64,000 bases of DNA from an uncultured Muribaculaceae bacterium (GCA_910578805.1 CAJTRS010000008.1:1-64000), one strand, 5' to 3'. Shown: positions 54,368-64,000, counted from the first letter of the stretch. Translations and numbers: made by a program. The notes: generated by a model from the sequence alone, not told the origin.

Positions 54368-57124
54368 TCAGTGGGCCTCCAACCAGTTCCGGCCGGTGCC
54401 CATCGACACCTCAAGGGGCACACTGCCCGAAAACGCCTCCTCCATGTTGCGCAGCACAATATCCTGCACCGTGGCCAACTCATCAGGTCTCACATTGAAT
54501 ATCAGCTCATCGTGAACCTGCATTATCATTCTCGAAGCCAAAGACCGTGACTCCATCTCGGCATATATACGCACCATGGCTATCTTGATAATGTCGGCTG
54601 CCGATCCCTGCAGAGGCGCATTGATGGCATTGCGTTCGGCATATCCGCGCACCACCGCGCTACGGCTGCCTATGTCGGGCAGATATCGCTTGCGGCCCAT
54701 CACCGTTGTCACAAAGCCGTTATCGCGCGCCGACTGAATGCTTGAGTCCATATATTCCTGAACACCGGGATATGTGCGGAAATAGCCGGAGATCAACTCC
54801 TTGGCCTCACTGCGTGATATCCCGAGACGTTCCGAAAGCCCGAAAGCCGAAATGCCATAGATAATACCGAAATTGGCGGTCTTGGCATTGCGGCGCTGGT
54901 CATCGCTCACCTCCTCAAGCGGAAGATGATACACCTTGGCCGCCGTGGCCCGGTGAATATCGGCACCCGAAAGAAACGCATCGATCATGCCTCTGTCGCC
55001 GCTCATGTGAGCCATGAGCCGCAACTCTATCTGAGAATAATCGGCAGAAAGGAATATGTCGCCGTCATCGGCTATAAACGCACGCCTGATCTCACGTCCG
55101 TCATTGGAACGCACCGGTATGTTCTGCAGATTAGGATTAGTAGATGATATGCGCCCCGTGGCGGTGACTGTCTGGTTGTACGATGTATGTATCTTGCCTG
55201 TAACCGGATTGACCAGCTGTGGAAGGGCATTGATATACGTTGCCAGAAGTTTTCGCAAAGCCCTTATTCGCAATATCAGGTCCACGATCTCATAGTCGGA
55301 ACGATATTTTTCAAGTATCTCTTCCGTAGTGGAAAATGCACCGCGTTTAGTACGCTTGGCCTTGGGGTCTATGGCCAATTTACCGAAAAGCACCTCACCC
55401 ACCTGCATGGGCGAACTGATATTGAACTTGACTCCCGCAAGCTGATATGCACGGTCTTCCATGTCATTGAGCCTGCGTGAATAATTCATCGACAGTTCGG
55501 CCAGTTCGGCCGTATCCACCCTAACACCGGTCCATTCCATCTCGGCCAACACCTTTATCAGCGGAAGCTCTATGTCATCAAGCAGTGGCTTCTGCTGCTG
55601 CGCCTCTATCTCCGATTCAAGGACCGGCATGAGCCTCAGAGCCGAATCGGCACACTCGCAAATGTGGTCGGCACGTATGGACACCGCATCGGTGACCTCC
55701 TTGGCCGCAGGTGACATCATCTCATAGTCAAGATATTTCATTGTGAGCACCGGAAGGGTGTGCTTGGTTTCGGGATCGAGCAGATAATGAGCCACGGAAG
55801 TGTCGAAATAAGGAGCTGTCCACTCCACACCGAGCCGCTTCATCAGCAGATAAGCACGCTTGATTTCATCGCCCGCTATCGTAAGCGACGACATGAAAAG
55901 AGGTGCCAGCAACGGTTTCACTCCGGCAATATCGGCCGTTAGCGGAACATAACAGGCCTCTCCCGGCGAAACAGCTATGGCCATGCCCCTTATCTTGGCT
56001 GTCATGGCTTCTTCGCCATCAGCGTCTATACTTATACCCACACATTTCCGTGAAATTGCCCTCGATATCATTTCGGATATCTGGAAGGCCGACGTGATCA
56101 CAGTGTAGGTATGTGGTGTGGACGCTATGGAAGTCACCGGGGCATTGTCGTCATTCTGAGGGAACATATCGAACAGCGAACCCATGGCCGGCAATGCACC
56201 ATCGGCCGCAGACTGCGCTTTTTTAGCAGGAACCGCCACCGACGTATCACCAGTGAGACGGGTGATAAAAGAGCGGAATTCAAGACGCCGGTATATGTCG
56301 AGCAGCTGTTCCTTATCCTCCGGCCGCCGCACAAAACTTTCGAGGGTTATATCACCCAGCGGCACATCGGTCTTTATGGTGACCAGATATTTCGAATCCC
56401 GTATCTTGTCGGCATTGTCCGTTATCTTATTGCGTAAGGCTCCTTTAAGGCTTGATGCATGTTCGAGCAGATTCTCCACCGAGCCCCATTCGGCAATGAG
56501 TTTCACGGCGGTCTTCTCCCCCACACCCGGACAGCCGGGCACATTGTCACTCGCATCACCTTCCAAGGCCAGCAGATCCACCACCTGTGCCGGCGATGAA
56601 ATGCCGTAACGCTCACATATCTCACGCGGCCCGCGCACCTCAAAGCCCTCGCCCCTGAGCGACGGGCGATACATCAGCACTCTGTCGGTAACCAGCTGGC
56701 CGTAATCCTTGTCGGGGGTCATCATATAAGTGACAAAATCCGCCTCCCTGGCCTTGCGTGAAAGCGTCCCTATGACATCATCGGCCTCATAACCGGCCAC
56801 TTCCACCACCGGTATGTGGTAAGCCTGCAATATCTCCTTTATATATGGCAGAGAATTGGTGATATCCTCGGGCTGTTTGTCGCGCTGAGCCTTATATTCC
56901 GGATAAAACTCATGACGGAACGTCGAGCCGCCGGGGGGATCGAAACACACTGCGATATGGGTAGGATTCTCCTTGCGCAATATATCTTCAAGCGTATTGC
57001 AGAAGCCGAATATGGCCGAGGTGTTGAACCCCTTGGAGGTAATACGTGGCGAACGTATCATGGCATAATAGGCACGATATATCAGCGCATAGGCATCGAG
57101 CAGGAACAAGCGTTTTTCTTCCAT
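54368..57124 (-). CDS. polA: DNA polymerase I
   Basis: 918 residues. Three parts: 5'-3' exonuclease (1-290; LLDAYALIYRAYYAM, EADDVIGTLS), a 3'-5' exonuclease-like region (about 335-515), and the polymerase (about 530-918) with motif A SADYSQIELRLMAHMSG, motif B RRNAKTANFGIIYGISAFGL and motif C QVHDELIFN. Functions in Okazaki-fragment maturation and repair. The proofreading site looks degenerate: the expected D-x-E is D367-A-D369, the Exo II aspartate of GQNxKYD is A424 (GDEIKRA), and the Exo III aspartate is C491. Divergent from ispB. Confidence 0.95.
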   Translation of the reverse strand: MEEKRLFLLDAYALIYRAYYAMIRSPRITSKGFNTSAIFGFCNTLEDILRKENPTHIAVCFDPPGGSTFRHEFYPEYKAQRDKQPEDITNSLPYIKEILQAYHIPVVEVAGYEADDVIGTLSRKAREADFVTYMMTPDKDYGQLVTDRVLMYRPSLRGEGFEVRGPREICERYGISSPAQVVDLLALEGDASDNVPGCPGVGEKTAVKLIAEWGSVENLLEHASSLKGALRNKITDNADKIRDSKYLVTIKTDVPLGDITLESFVRRPEDKEQLLDIYRRLEFRSFITRLTGDTSVAVPAKKAQSAADGALPAMGSLFDMFPQNDDNAPVTSIASTPHTYTVITSAFQISEMISRAISRKCVGISIDADGEEAMTAKIRGMAIAVSPGEACYVPLTADIAGVKPLLAPLFMSSLTIAGDEIKRAYLLMKRLGVEWTAPYFDTSVAHYLLDPETKHTLPVLTMKYLDYEMMSPAAKEVTDAVSIRADHICECADSALRLMPVLESEIEAQQQKPLLDDIELPLIKVLAEMEWTGVRVDTAELAELSMNYSRRLNDMEDRAYQLAGVKFNISSPMQVGEVLFGKLAIDPKAKRTKRGAFSTTEEILEKYRSDYEIVDLILRIRALRKLLATYINALPQLVNPVTGKIHTSYNQTVTATGRISSTNPNLQNIPVRSNDGREIRRAFIADDGDIFLSADYSQIELRLMAHMSGDRGMIDAFLSGADIHRATAAKVYHLPLEEVSDDQRRNAKTANFGIIYGISAFGLSERLGISRSEAKELISGYFRTYPGVQEYMDSSIQSARDNGFVTTVMGRKRYLPDIGSRSAVVRGYAERNAINAPLQGSAADIIKIAMVRIYAEMESRSLASRMIMQVHDELIFNVRPDELATVQDIVLRNMEEAFSGSVPLEVSMGTGRNWLEAH

Positions 57125-57203
57125 TTGATATTACATGATGATTTTCACACTATAAAATTACTAAATTATTACCTTACCACACCCAACTATAAGAGGTTTT
57201 TTG

Positions 57204-57211
57204 TAATTTTG
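57204..57211 (+). promoter_or_regulatory. -7 box for the polyprenyl synthase gene
   Basis: TAATTTTG, 18 bases before the ATG at 57230. The -33 element is unclear. The divergent polA gene has only a weaker TAATTTTA on the other strand. Confidence 0.55.
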
Positions 57212-57229
57212 CAGTTCAGAAAACCGGTT

Positions 57230-58204
57230 ATGACAACATTAGAGGATATTCAAGAAACCATAACAGATGAATTGGAATTGCTTCACGGCAAAATCACCGG
57301 TTCACTGATGTCGTCAAACCTACTGATGAATCAGGTGATTGACGGATACCTGCGCACAAAGGGCAAGCTCATCAGACCGATTCTGGTAATCCTTACAGCC
57401 AAACTCTTCGGCAGCGTCAACGACAAGGTGATTGCATCGGCCGCAGCGGTGGAGATGCTCCACAACGCATCACTGATCCACGACGATGTAGTTGACGACA
57501 CAAAGACTCGCCGCAACCGCCCTACCATAAACAGTGTGTGGGACAACCATATAGCCGTACTTGTCGGAGACTTCTTTGTATCAAGTTCGCTCCAGCAGGC
57601 CATCTCCACCGGTGACATACGCATAGTCGATTCATTGGCATGCCTCGGACGGCTGCTGTCACTCGGCGAAATAGACCAGATATACAGCGCCCGCTACCAT
57701 AATCTCGACGAGAAAGCCTACTTCGAGATCATCAACCGGAAGACGGCCTCACTGTTTGTCTCATGCGTCAAGATGGGAGCCTATGCAGTCGGTGTGGAGG
57801 ACGATAGGATTGATTCCATATCCCGTTTTGCAGAACTGCTCGGGCTATGTTTCCAGATCAAAGATGACATATTTGACTATTACGAGGACAAGACCATAGG
57901 GAAACCCACCGGCAACGACCTGCGTGAAGGCAAGATAACACTCCCCCTATTGTATGCGCTGCAACAGAGCGGCCACCCCGACAGCGGGCGCATGGCCGCA
58001 CTGTCAAGGAAAGAGTCACTTAACAGTCAGGAAATAAGCACACTCATAGAGTTTGCCAAGGAAGCCGGCGGCATAGACTACTCCTATGCCACCATGCAGA
58101 GATTACGCAATGAAGCCATCGGGATCATATCCCAGTTCCCGCAGTCGGAGACCACACGTGCGTTTGCCGACATATTCGACTACATAATAGTCCGTGACCG
58201 ATAA
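57230..58204 (+). CDS. Polyprenyl (octaprenyl-type) diphosphate synthase
   Basis: 324 residues from the ATG at 57230; the frame is open upstream but overlaps polA and is not coding there. First aspartate-rich motif LIHDDVVDD (84-90), second QIKDDIFDYYED (about 210-219), with KLIRPILV near the start for the isopentenyl diphosphate. Makes the side chain of menaquinone or similar long-chain prenyl diphosphates. Chain length cannot be told. Confidence 0.93.
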   Translation: MTTLEDIQETITDELELLHGKITGSLMSSNLLMNQVIDGYLRTKGKLIRPILVILTAKLFGSVNDKVIASAAAVEMLHNASLIHDDVVDDTKTRRNRPTINSVWDNHIAVLVGDFFVSSSLQQAISTGDIRIVDSLACLGRLLSLGEIDQIYSARYHNLDEKAYFEIINRKTASLFVSCVKMGAYAVGVEDDRIDSISRFAELLGLCFQIKDDIFDYYEDKTIGKPTGNDLREGKITLPLLYALQQSGHPDSGRMAALSRKESLNSQEISTLIEFAKEAGGIDYSYATMQRLRNEAIGIISQFPQSETTRAFADIFDYIIVRDR

Positions 58205-58215
58205 TCCGTACCACC

Positions 58216-59295
58216 ATGGCGCAGATATCCTTTGATGTATTTGACTCCATCACTCCGCTCAAAGAAATATGGACCGGATTTGACACCGAGGCTTACAGCC
58301 GGATACATTCCGGGGAGATGAACCGCATGGAATATTCTTTCTATCAGACCTATCCCTGGAATGAATTTGTAGAGAGACATTACAGCCGAAAACTGTCGGC
58401 CAAAACCGGAATCACCCGCATAGAATACATTCTTGTAAAACAAGACGACAAGGCGGTTGCCATAATGCCGCTGAGAATCAACAGACTGTCAAAACGAGTG
58501 GAGATGACATCGTGGCGCACGGCCGGCATAAACAATGTGGTGTCACCGCTGTGCGGCGATGCCCACCGCAACATATTCGAGACGCTGGCCCGATATATCC
58601 GCTCACGTTACAGAGGCATGAAACTACGGTTTTTCGACATGCCTGTGGACACGCCCTTTGTCAAAGCTCTTGCATCGCTTGACAATGCACACTATTCGGA
58701 ACGTGGCAGCTACCATATACCGCTGAAGGATTTTGAGAATTTCGACGACTATTATTCGTCGCTCAACAAAAAACTGCGCCACAACATAAAGACCCGCAGT
58801 AACCACTTCACCCATGGCGACCTCACCTCCGAACTTCGTGTATTCACCATGGACACGCCTCCCTCAGCCGATTACTGGAAACAGATATGGCATCTGTTTT
58901 TCCTACGCAAAAACGTGTGGCGCAAGCGCAAAGTCACTATTTTGCGCAAACTTGTGTGCTCATGGGAAACCCGCAAAGAATGCTCGGGAGGAATGAAGAC
59001 CGAGAGCTTCTCACAGCTGCCGCAGACCATACTGTTCGTATTTGAGATCAACGGCCGGCCGGCGGCATTCGCATTTCTTTATCTCCACGAAGGCTACATC
59101 GTGGTTCCCAAACTGGCCATTGACACCGAACAACGAGCACACGCCCCCGGCATACTCATGCTAAAAGAAATCATGCGATGGTGCTATGACCACGGAGTAA
59201 AAGACTTCGACCTTTGCCGAGGCGAAGAGCCATACAAACAACAGATGGGAGCCATCAGCGAAACAATATGCCGCATAACAGTGCCGGCACACTGA
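58216..59295 (+). CDS. GNAT/FemAB-like acyltransferase
   Basis: 359 residues. The pattern of the BioF2-like/FemX-type GNAT: AIMPLRINRLSKRVEM, SSLNKKLRHNIKTRSN, PAAFAFLYLHEGYIVVPKLAID, and DFDLCRGEEPYK near the C-terminus. Such enzymes move acyl or aminoacyl groups in cell-envelope or exopolysaccharide synthesis. Substrate unknown. Eleven bases after the polyprenyl synthase. Confidence 0.78.
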   Translation: MAQISFDVFDSITPLKEIWTGFDTEAYSRIHSGEMNRMEYSFYQTYPWNEFVERHYSRKLSAKTGITRIEYILVKQDDKAVAIMPLRINRLSKRVEMTSWRTAGINNVVSPLCGDAHRNIFETLARYIRSRYRGMKLRFFDMPVDTPFVKALASLDNAHYSERGSYHIPLKDFENFDDYYSSLNKKLRHNIKTRSNHFTHGDLTSELRVFTMDTPPSADYWKQIWHLFFLRKNVWRKRKVTILRKLVCSWETRKECSGGMKTESFSQLPQTILFVFEINGRPAAFAFLYLHEGYIVVPKLAIDTEQRAHAPGILMLKEIMRWCYDHGVKDFDLCRGEEPYKQQMGAISETICRITVPAH

Positions 59296-59333
59296 ACCGA
59301 AATACGGGACGCTCAAAAAATCGCACAAAAAAG

Positions 59334-59364
59334 TTGTCAGATTGACAGAATAAGCATACCTTTG
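59334..59364 (+). promoter_or_regulatory. Promoter for the large secreted protein
   Basis: TTG (59334-59336), 20 nt, TACCTTTG (59357-59364). Leader about 80 nt before the ATG at 59450. Confidence 0.85.
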
Positions 59365-59449
59365 ACGGCAAACAGTCGTCAAAATCCGCCCGCACCCCAA
59401 CAGTTTGATCGGCATATCACGATTGCTCATATCTTTTAATCATTTTCAC

Positions 59450-62400
59450 ATGAAGCATTTTTACACCACGCTATCCGTAATCTTTGCCACAATGTGGCTA
59501 CTGTGCGGAACGGCACAGACCACCGTAGCACAAACAGATGCATGCGGAAAAGCAAACCCGTCACAATTATTTAAAGCTCCTGTCAAAAATTGGAGACTTA
59601 CACCGAAACAACTGTCGTTACCATTGGCCGCAAACACCACCAAAACAACGATAAACAGCCCGAAAGCTTCACATTCCGGCACTCAACCCACTATTTATGC
59701 AACCATAATCAACCGTAATTCATGGGGGGCAAGTCCGCAATACGGCATATATTCATTCACCCCCGGCAGATACTCCTTCGACCTGGTCAAAAAAGACTTG
59801 AATTTCAACGCCAACGGAGGAGCATCATACATAGGCGACAACAACTACCTGACCGTCAACAGCAATGACTTCGGCGGATTTTTATGGATAGAGATGAATG
59901 CCTTCGACACATCTACATGGAACAAGGTATATAACTGCACAGGCGACGAGACAATCATATCCACCGACATGACCTATTGCAGCCTTGACAACGGCGTTTA
60001 CGGTTGCTTCAACAACGATGCACAGACCGGTTATGTGTTCGGGAAATTTGATCAGAACACATTTGAACGCACTGCGATTTCAGACCTTGACGAGGCCTGG
60101 ATCGCCTGCGGAGCCGCAGCCGACGGCACCATATACGCCGTAACCGAATCCGGCCGCCTGATTTCGGCCGACCGCCAATCGGGAGCCATCTCTGTAATAG
60201 GAAATACCGGACTGCGCTCCGATCACACCACCTCCGGAACAATCGACACAAACACCGGAATATTCTATGTAGCCACATGCAACGACAACGGTTCGGCTCT
60301 TTACACCGTCGATACCACAACCGCTCAGGCGTCATTGATATACGACATGCCTGACGGCGAGGAGCTCATAGGCATGTACGTGACACGAGAAGCCCTCGAT
60401 CCGGCCGTACCGGGCAAAGTGACAGACCTAAAAGCCGTTTTTGAACCAAACTCACTAAGCGGAACAGTCTCATTCACAATGCCGGCCAACACCGCCGGCG
60501 GCACACCCGGCACAGGCACGATAACATATACCGTGTCGGCGGCCGACAAAGAACTGGCCCGGGGCACAGCCTCCTACGGACAATCCGTAAGCACCCCCAT
60601 AACATTTGATTCCGCTGGAACTTATGACATATATGTGACAGCCTCCAATACAGCCGGAACCGGTCCGGAATCGACCGTGACCGTCACGGTGACACCACCC
60701 ATAGAAACAGGCGATGCCGTAACCCCGCCCTATCAGCAATCATTTGATACGCAAAGCGACTACAGCACCTTCTCCACCATCGACGCCAACATGGACGGAT
60801 CGACATGGGTCTATTGGGCCAACCGCAGATTAGCCCTATGCCAGTTCAACACCTACAACCCCTCTGACGATTACCTGATAACACCGCCGTTGAAGCTGGA
60901 AAAAGGCAAACAGTATAAATTCAGCGGCGATTTTTCCCGACGCGGCGCACCCTACACAGAATCCTACGAGATAGTCATGGGTACCGCACCTTCAGCCACA
61001 ATGCTCTCCACAGTGATACTGCCGCAGCAAACCATAACCGACGACGAGACACACACCTCCACTGCCATAATAACACCTGATGAAACAGGCATCTATTATG
61101 TAGCAATACACTGCACAAGCCCGACCAACGCCTATGGCCTGTGCGCCGACAACATAAAGATATCGGCTGGCGCCTACAGCAAAGCCCCCGCCATACCGGA
61201 ACTTATCGTAGAACCGGACTTCGATGGCACGACAACTGCCACTGTGACCGTAACAGCCCCCGGCACCGACATAAACGGCGACCCGCTGACAGCCATTGAG
61301 TCCATAACCGTAACACGCGACGGCAATGAGGTAAAAACATTCAGAAACCCGGCCAAAGGACAGACCCTGACATTCGTTGACACCCCCGACACCGACGGAT
61401 ACCACACATATGAAGCCTACGCCACAAATGCCGCCGGAAACAGCCACAGCGCGTCGGAAAGGGTGTATGTAGGCATCAACTATCCGGCTCCGCCGTCAGA
61501 AGTGAAGATCAAAGAAACCCCGGGAAAGCCCGGTGAAGTGACCATGACCTGGGCCGCACCCACCACCGATTCCGACGGCAATCCCCTGAACCCCGATCTG
61601 GTGACATACATGATCGGACACCGCATGGACGGAGTAAACCTCTCTGTTGTGGCCCGGGGCATAAAGGATACCCGCTACACATTCCAGGCTTTGGACCCGG
61701 CCACTGAAAGCCAGAAATTCGTCACTTACTATATTTTTTCAGAAACCTCACGCGGCGTCAACGACTGGGTGATAACCGGCACACAGCCCATAGCGGTAGG
61801 AAATCCGTTCCAGATGCCCTACAGGGAGACTTTCGGCGGTGAAACCATATCTCCGCTGATAACCACCACGTCCCATAAATCGGCCACATGGCGCATCATG
61901 GACGGAAACGACCAGGACGGTGACGGCTACTTCTTGATGTATGAAGGATTCGTCGGCGCCATCGGAGAAATCACTACCGCAAAAGTAGCCGTAACAGGCG
62001 ACTCTCCGGCATTCTCCTTATGGTATCTCTGCATGGACGGAGCCGAAGACGAAATCGTGGTAAGCATAGACGAAGGCTCCGGATTCACCGATATAGGGAA
62101 CATATGTATAGGCGACGGAACACCATTGGAATGGACCAAAGCAATCGTGCCCCTGAATGACTACTCCGGAAAGGCCGTACAGATACGACTGACATACAAT
62201 ACCGTAGCATACCGCCTGGGCATCGACAACATTTGTGTTGATAACGTTTCCGGCACAGACCTTTCAGCCCGGGCCATCTCGGTTCCATACTCTGCCCGGC
62301 CGGGTGTACCGTTCGAGATAAAGATTTATGTGACCAACAACGGCTCAGCCAATCCTGGCAGATTCACATCTGACCTGTACCGCAACGGCATAAAAGTCTC

Positions 62401-63661
62401 CTCCGTAACCACCGACGGTATTGCCCCGTATGCCAACGCCACGGTGAAGTTCGAGGATATTCTCCCGGCCATGGCGCCCAACCCCACACAATATGTGGCC
62501 GTGGTAAACTGCGACAATGATATAAATCCCAATGACAATGTTACGGCCTATGCCACAGTGGACATAGTACAGCACGACTACCCGGCTCCGACAGGACTTA
62601 AAGCCGAAAAAAACGGCAACATGGTGAGACTGAACTGGAACGAACCGGTAATCTCCAGAGAGAACATAAGCGTGACCGACGGCGTAGAGGACTACACAGC
62701 CTTCTCCTCCGGCCTTGAGAACTCACAGCTGCGCAACGACAACATAGGCTACTGGACAACGGTAGATGCCGACGGAGGCATATGTTACATTATGCTGATA
62801 AGCGGAGCTTACCTCGCATTCCCCAACAGCCACTCGGCCACATCATTCATAGTGTTCGATGCCGAACAGGCAGGAGTGCCGGCAAAAGCACTTGACAACT
62901 GGCTCGGACACAACGGCAGCCGTCAGTGTTTCCTGGCTATGGCAACGATCGACGTACCCAACGACAAATGGCTCATATCGCCACTGCTCTCAGGCAACGC
63001 ACAGACCATATCGTTCTTTGCCAAGAGCCCCTACACCGAGTATGGACTCGAATCATTCGAAGTGCTGTACTCTACAGGCGGAACGGATATATCCGAATTC
63101 AAAAAAATAGGCGAGGTGCTAAGCGCCGTACCGGATAACTGGACAGAATACTCCTATTCTCTGCCCGCGGGAGCCAGGTATTTTGCAATACGCAGCACCT
63201 CCAATGACGTGTATGCACTTCTGATCGATGACATCTCGTTTGAGAAAGCGCACCCCCACCAATCGCTTGTTCTGAAAGGCTACCGCGCATACCGTGACGC
63301 GGAGGAAATCACCACCGAACCGCTTGCCGATACCGAACATTACATAATCGAGCTCCCCGACGGAAGTTCCCACACCTATAATGTGACCGCGCTGTATGAG
63401 TCAGGTGAATCGGCACCGTCCAACGATGCAAGCATAGACCTGTCGGGCATCGAGGAGATATCTGCCGCAACTCCCACTGTAGAGGCCGGAACCGGATACA
63501 TCGGAATCAAAAACGCCGGTGGCCGACCTGTAAGCATACATCACACCGACGGCACAACATACTATCAAGGCAACGTGACCGACGATGTACGCATAAACCT
63601 GACTACGGGCATATACATAGTGGAGATAGCCGGATCGAATACCAAAGTATTGGTAAAATAA
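59450..63661 (+). CDS. Large secreted multidomain surface protein with sorting-type tail
   Basis: 1403 residues from the ATG at 59450, where a signal peptide begins (MKHFYTTLSVIFATMWLLCG); an upstream in-frame ATG at 59405 is less likely. Layout: an N-terminal beta-propeller-like part (about 60-330; repeated DGTIYAVTESGRL-type blades), two Fn3-like domains (about 335-425 and 580-690, each with a PG-V/T-D pattern), cleaved-adhesin/choice-of-anchor-J-type domains (about 430-575, 785-945 and 1080-1270; FDTQSDYSTFSTIDAN, WLISPLLSG), and a sorting-type end (VSIHHTDGTTYYQ, TTGIYIVEIAGSNTKVLVK). No catalytic motif; binding or adhesion is inferred. Confidence 0.88.
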   Translation: MKHFYTTLSVIFATMWLLCGTAQTTVAQTDACGKANPSQLFKAPVKNWRLTPKQLSLPLAANTTKTTINSPKASHSGTQPTIYATIINRNSWGASPQYGIYSFTPGRYSFDLVKKDLNFNANGGASYIGDNNYLTVNSNDFGGFLWIEMNAFDTSTWNKVYNCTGDETIISTDMTYCSLDNGVYGCFNNDAQTGYVFGKFDQNTFERTAISDLDEAWIACGAAADGTIYAVTESGRLISADRQSGAISVIGNTGLRSDHTTSGTIDTNTGIFYVATCNDNGSALYTVDTTTAQASLIYDMPDGEELIGMYVTREALDPAVPGKVTDLKAVFEPNSLSGTVSFTMPANTAGGTPGTGTITYTVSAADKELARGTASYGQSVSTPITFDSAGTYDIYVTASNTAGTGPESTVTVTVTPPIETGDAVTPPYQQSFDTQSDYSTFSTIDANMDGSTWVYWANRRLALCQFNTYNPSDDYLITPPLKLEKGKQYKFSGDFSRRGAPYTESYEIVMGTAPSATMLSTVILPQQTITDDETHTSTAIITPDETGIYYVAIHCTSPTNAYGLCADNIKISAGAYSKAPAIPELIVEPDFDGTTTATVTVTAPGTDINGDPLTAIESITVTRDGNEVKTFRNPAKGQTLTFVDTPDTDGYHTYEAYATNAAGNSHSASERVYVGINYPAPPSEVKIKETPGKPGEVTMTWAAPTTDSDGNPLNPDLVTYMIGHRMDGVNLSVVARGIKDTRYTFQALDPATESQKFVTYYIFSETSRGVNDWVITGTQPIAVGNPFQMPYRETFGGETISPLITTTSHKSATWRIMDGNDQDGDGYFLMYEGFVGAIGEITTAKVAVTGDSPAFSLWYLCMDGAEDEIVVSIDEGSGFTDIGNICIGDGTPLEWTKAIVPLNDYSGKAVQIRLTYNTVAYRLGIDNICVDNVSGTDLSARAISVPYSARPGVPFEIKIYVTNNGSANPGRFTSDLYRNGIKVSSVTTDGIAPYANATVKFEDILPAMAPNPTQYVAVVNCDNDINPNDNVTAYATVDIVQHDYPAPTGLKAEKNGNMVRLNWNEPVISRENISVTDGVEDYTAFSSGLENSQLRNDNIGYWTTVDADGGICYIMLISGAYLAFPNSHSATSFIVFDAEQAGVPAKALDNWLGHNGSRQCFLAMATIDVPNDKWLISPLLSGNAQTISFFAKSPYTEYGLESFEVLYSTGGTDISEFKKIGEVLSAVPDNWTEYSYSLPAGARYFAIRSTSNDVYALLIDDISFEKAHPHQSLVLKGYRAYRDAEEITTEPLADTEHYIIELPDGSSHTYNVTALYESGESAPSNDASIDLSGIEEISAATPTVEAGTGYIGIKNAGGRPVSIHHTDGTTYYQGNVTDDVRINLTTGIYIVEIAGSNTKVLVK

Positions 63662-63690
63662 TCCGGAATCACATAATCCGACCATAACCG

Positions 63691-63730
63691 ATGGGCTGTG
63701 CCTTTGCAAGTAATGGCACAGCCCATTTTT
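63691..63730 (+). terminator. Intrinsic terminator after the secreted protein
   Basis: 12-bp perfect stem ATGGGCTGTGCC (63691-63702) with 63715-63726, 12-nt loop, T-run 63726-63730. Confidence 0.92.
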
Positions 63731-63790
63731 ATATAAGCCGCAGGATCATACGGTTTGTATGAAAAATTTCACGGATTAAAATATATTTCT

Positions 63791-63798
63791 TATATTTG
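63791..63798 (+). promoter_or_regulatory. -7 box for the NfeD-like gene
   Basis: TATATTTG, 25 bases before the ATG at 63824. A -33 element is not clear. Confidence 0.55.
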
Positions 63799-63823
63799 CA
63801 TAATAACAGCAACAAGATTCATC

Positions 63824-64000
63824 ATGGAAGTGTGGACCATATGGTTAATCGCGGCGGCCGTGCTGCTTGTCGTGGAAGTGATGACCCAGATGATGTGGGC
63901 ATTGTGTCTGACAATAGGTGCCTTAGGCGCCATGACATGTGCACTGTGCGGACTCGACATGGCATGGCAGGCTGTGGCCATGGCTTTGCTCAGCACCGCA
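63824..64000 (+). CDS. NfeD-like membrane protein (3' partial)
   Basis: 59 residues visible, starting MEVWTIWLIAAAVLLVVEV and followed by a Gly/Ala-rich hydrophobic region, with no stop before the window end. A first helix with Trp and E near its end and a G-G-x-A-A pattern after it fits the short NfeD family, which in Bacteroidales usually precedes a SPFH/flotillin-like gene. The rest lies outside, so the call is tentative. Confidence 0.6.
   Translation, partial: MEVWTIWLIAAAVLLVVEVMTQMMWALCLTIGALGAMTCALCGLDMAWQAVAMALLSTA

Noticed and set aside
56816..57229. 138-residue extension of the polyprenyl synthase
   Set aside because: It is antisense to polA and crosses the promoter region; the family begins at 57230.

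Overview
The window looks like one contiguous piece of chromosome from a Bacteroidales bacterium, most plausibly a Muribaculaceae-type gut commensal. The evidence is the recurrent Bacteroidetes promoter (TTG or TTTG, about 20 nt, then TAnnTTTG), the absence of clear Shine-Dalgarno sites, Bacteroidetes-restricted families (DUF4836, DUF4491, DUF3822, DUF5715, DUF6249, DUF6492), secreted proteins with type IX-like C-terminal tails, a GH130 phosphorylase paired with an MFS transporter, and a carboxynorspermidine dehydrogenase. The family assignment is inference from gene content, not from a marker-gene tree. I see no phage, transposon, CRISPR array or rRNA.

Layout. 1-1751: tail of a secreted protein, a terminator, and a three-gene ECF sigma cassette. 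1714-7430, minus strand: purD, a membrane protein, pdxB and umuC, with aroB separately upstream. 7476-12543, minus: lipoprotein (DUF5715), a giant AsmA-like protein and a HAD phosphatase. 12649-16795: an RlmL-type methyltransferase, a 26-bp perfect palindrome, GH130 + MFS, and tRNA-Arg(CCT). 16861-20509, minus: rnz, tadA, a membrane ferredoxin, thyA, folA. 20652-23708, plus: a possible small RNA, DUF3822, rsmD, a DivIC/FtsB-like protein, a membrane protein, coaX. 23695-27154: outer-membrane protein, lptC, CNNM/CBS protein.

27240-38002 is a tight nine-gene plus-strand operon for lipopolysaccharide or lipooligosaccharide: Kdo transferase, acyltransferase, kdsB, three glycosyltransferase-like genes, two alkaline-phosphatase-superfamily transferases of the LtaS/EptA type, and a possible fucosyltransferase-like gene. 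It converges on gmd-fcl-asnA (37989-41067, minus), which makes GDP-L-fucose. The genes together suggest a decorated, possibly fucosylated, core glycolipid. Two poly-C tracts inside the operon could make it variable.

41139-46079, minus: a CotH-kinase secreted protein whose C-terminal sorting domain is cut off by a stop inside a 14-bp tandem duplication, then malate dehydrogenase and a flavodiiron protein. 46409-52680, plus: tRNA-Asp(GTC), carboxynorspermidine dehydrogenase, a DUF4836 lipoprotein, an ABC pair and hflX. 52687-57124, minus: DUF4491, a TPM-domain protein, and polA with a degenerate proofreading site. 57230-end, plus: polyprenyl diphosphate synthase, an acetyltransferase, a 1403-residue secreted multidomain protein, and the start of an NfeD-like gene.

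No complete, obviously new defence or mobile system is visible. The best leads are the variable, fucose-linked LOS operon, the candidate small RNA at 20683-20765, genes whose TAnnTTTG box abuts the start codon, the long palindrome at 14201-14255, and the broken CotH gene. All functional calls come from reading motifs by eye; no database search was run.
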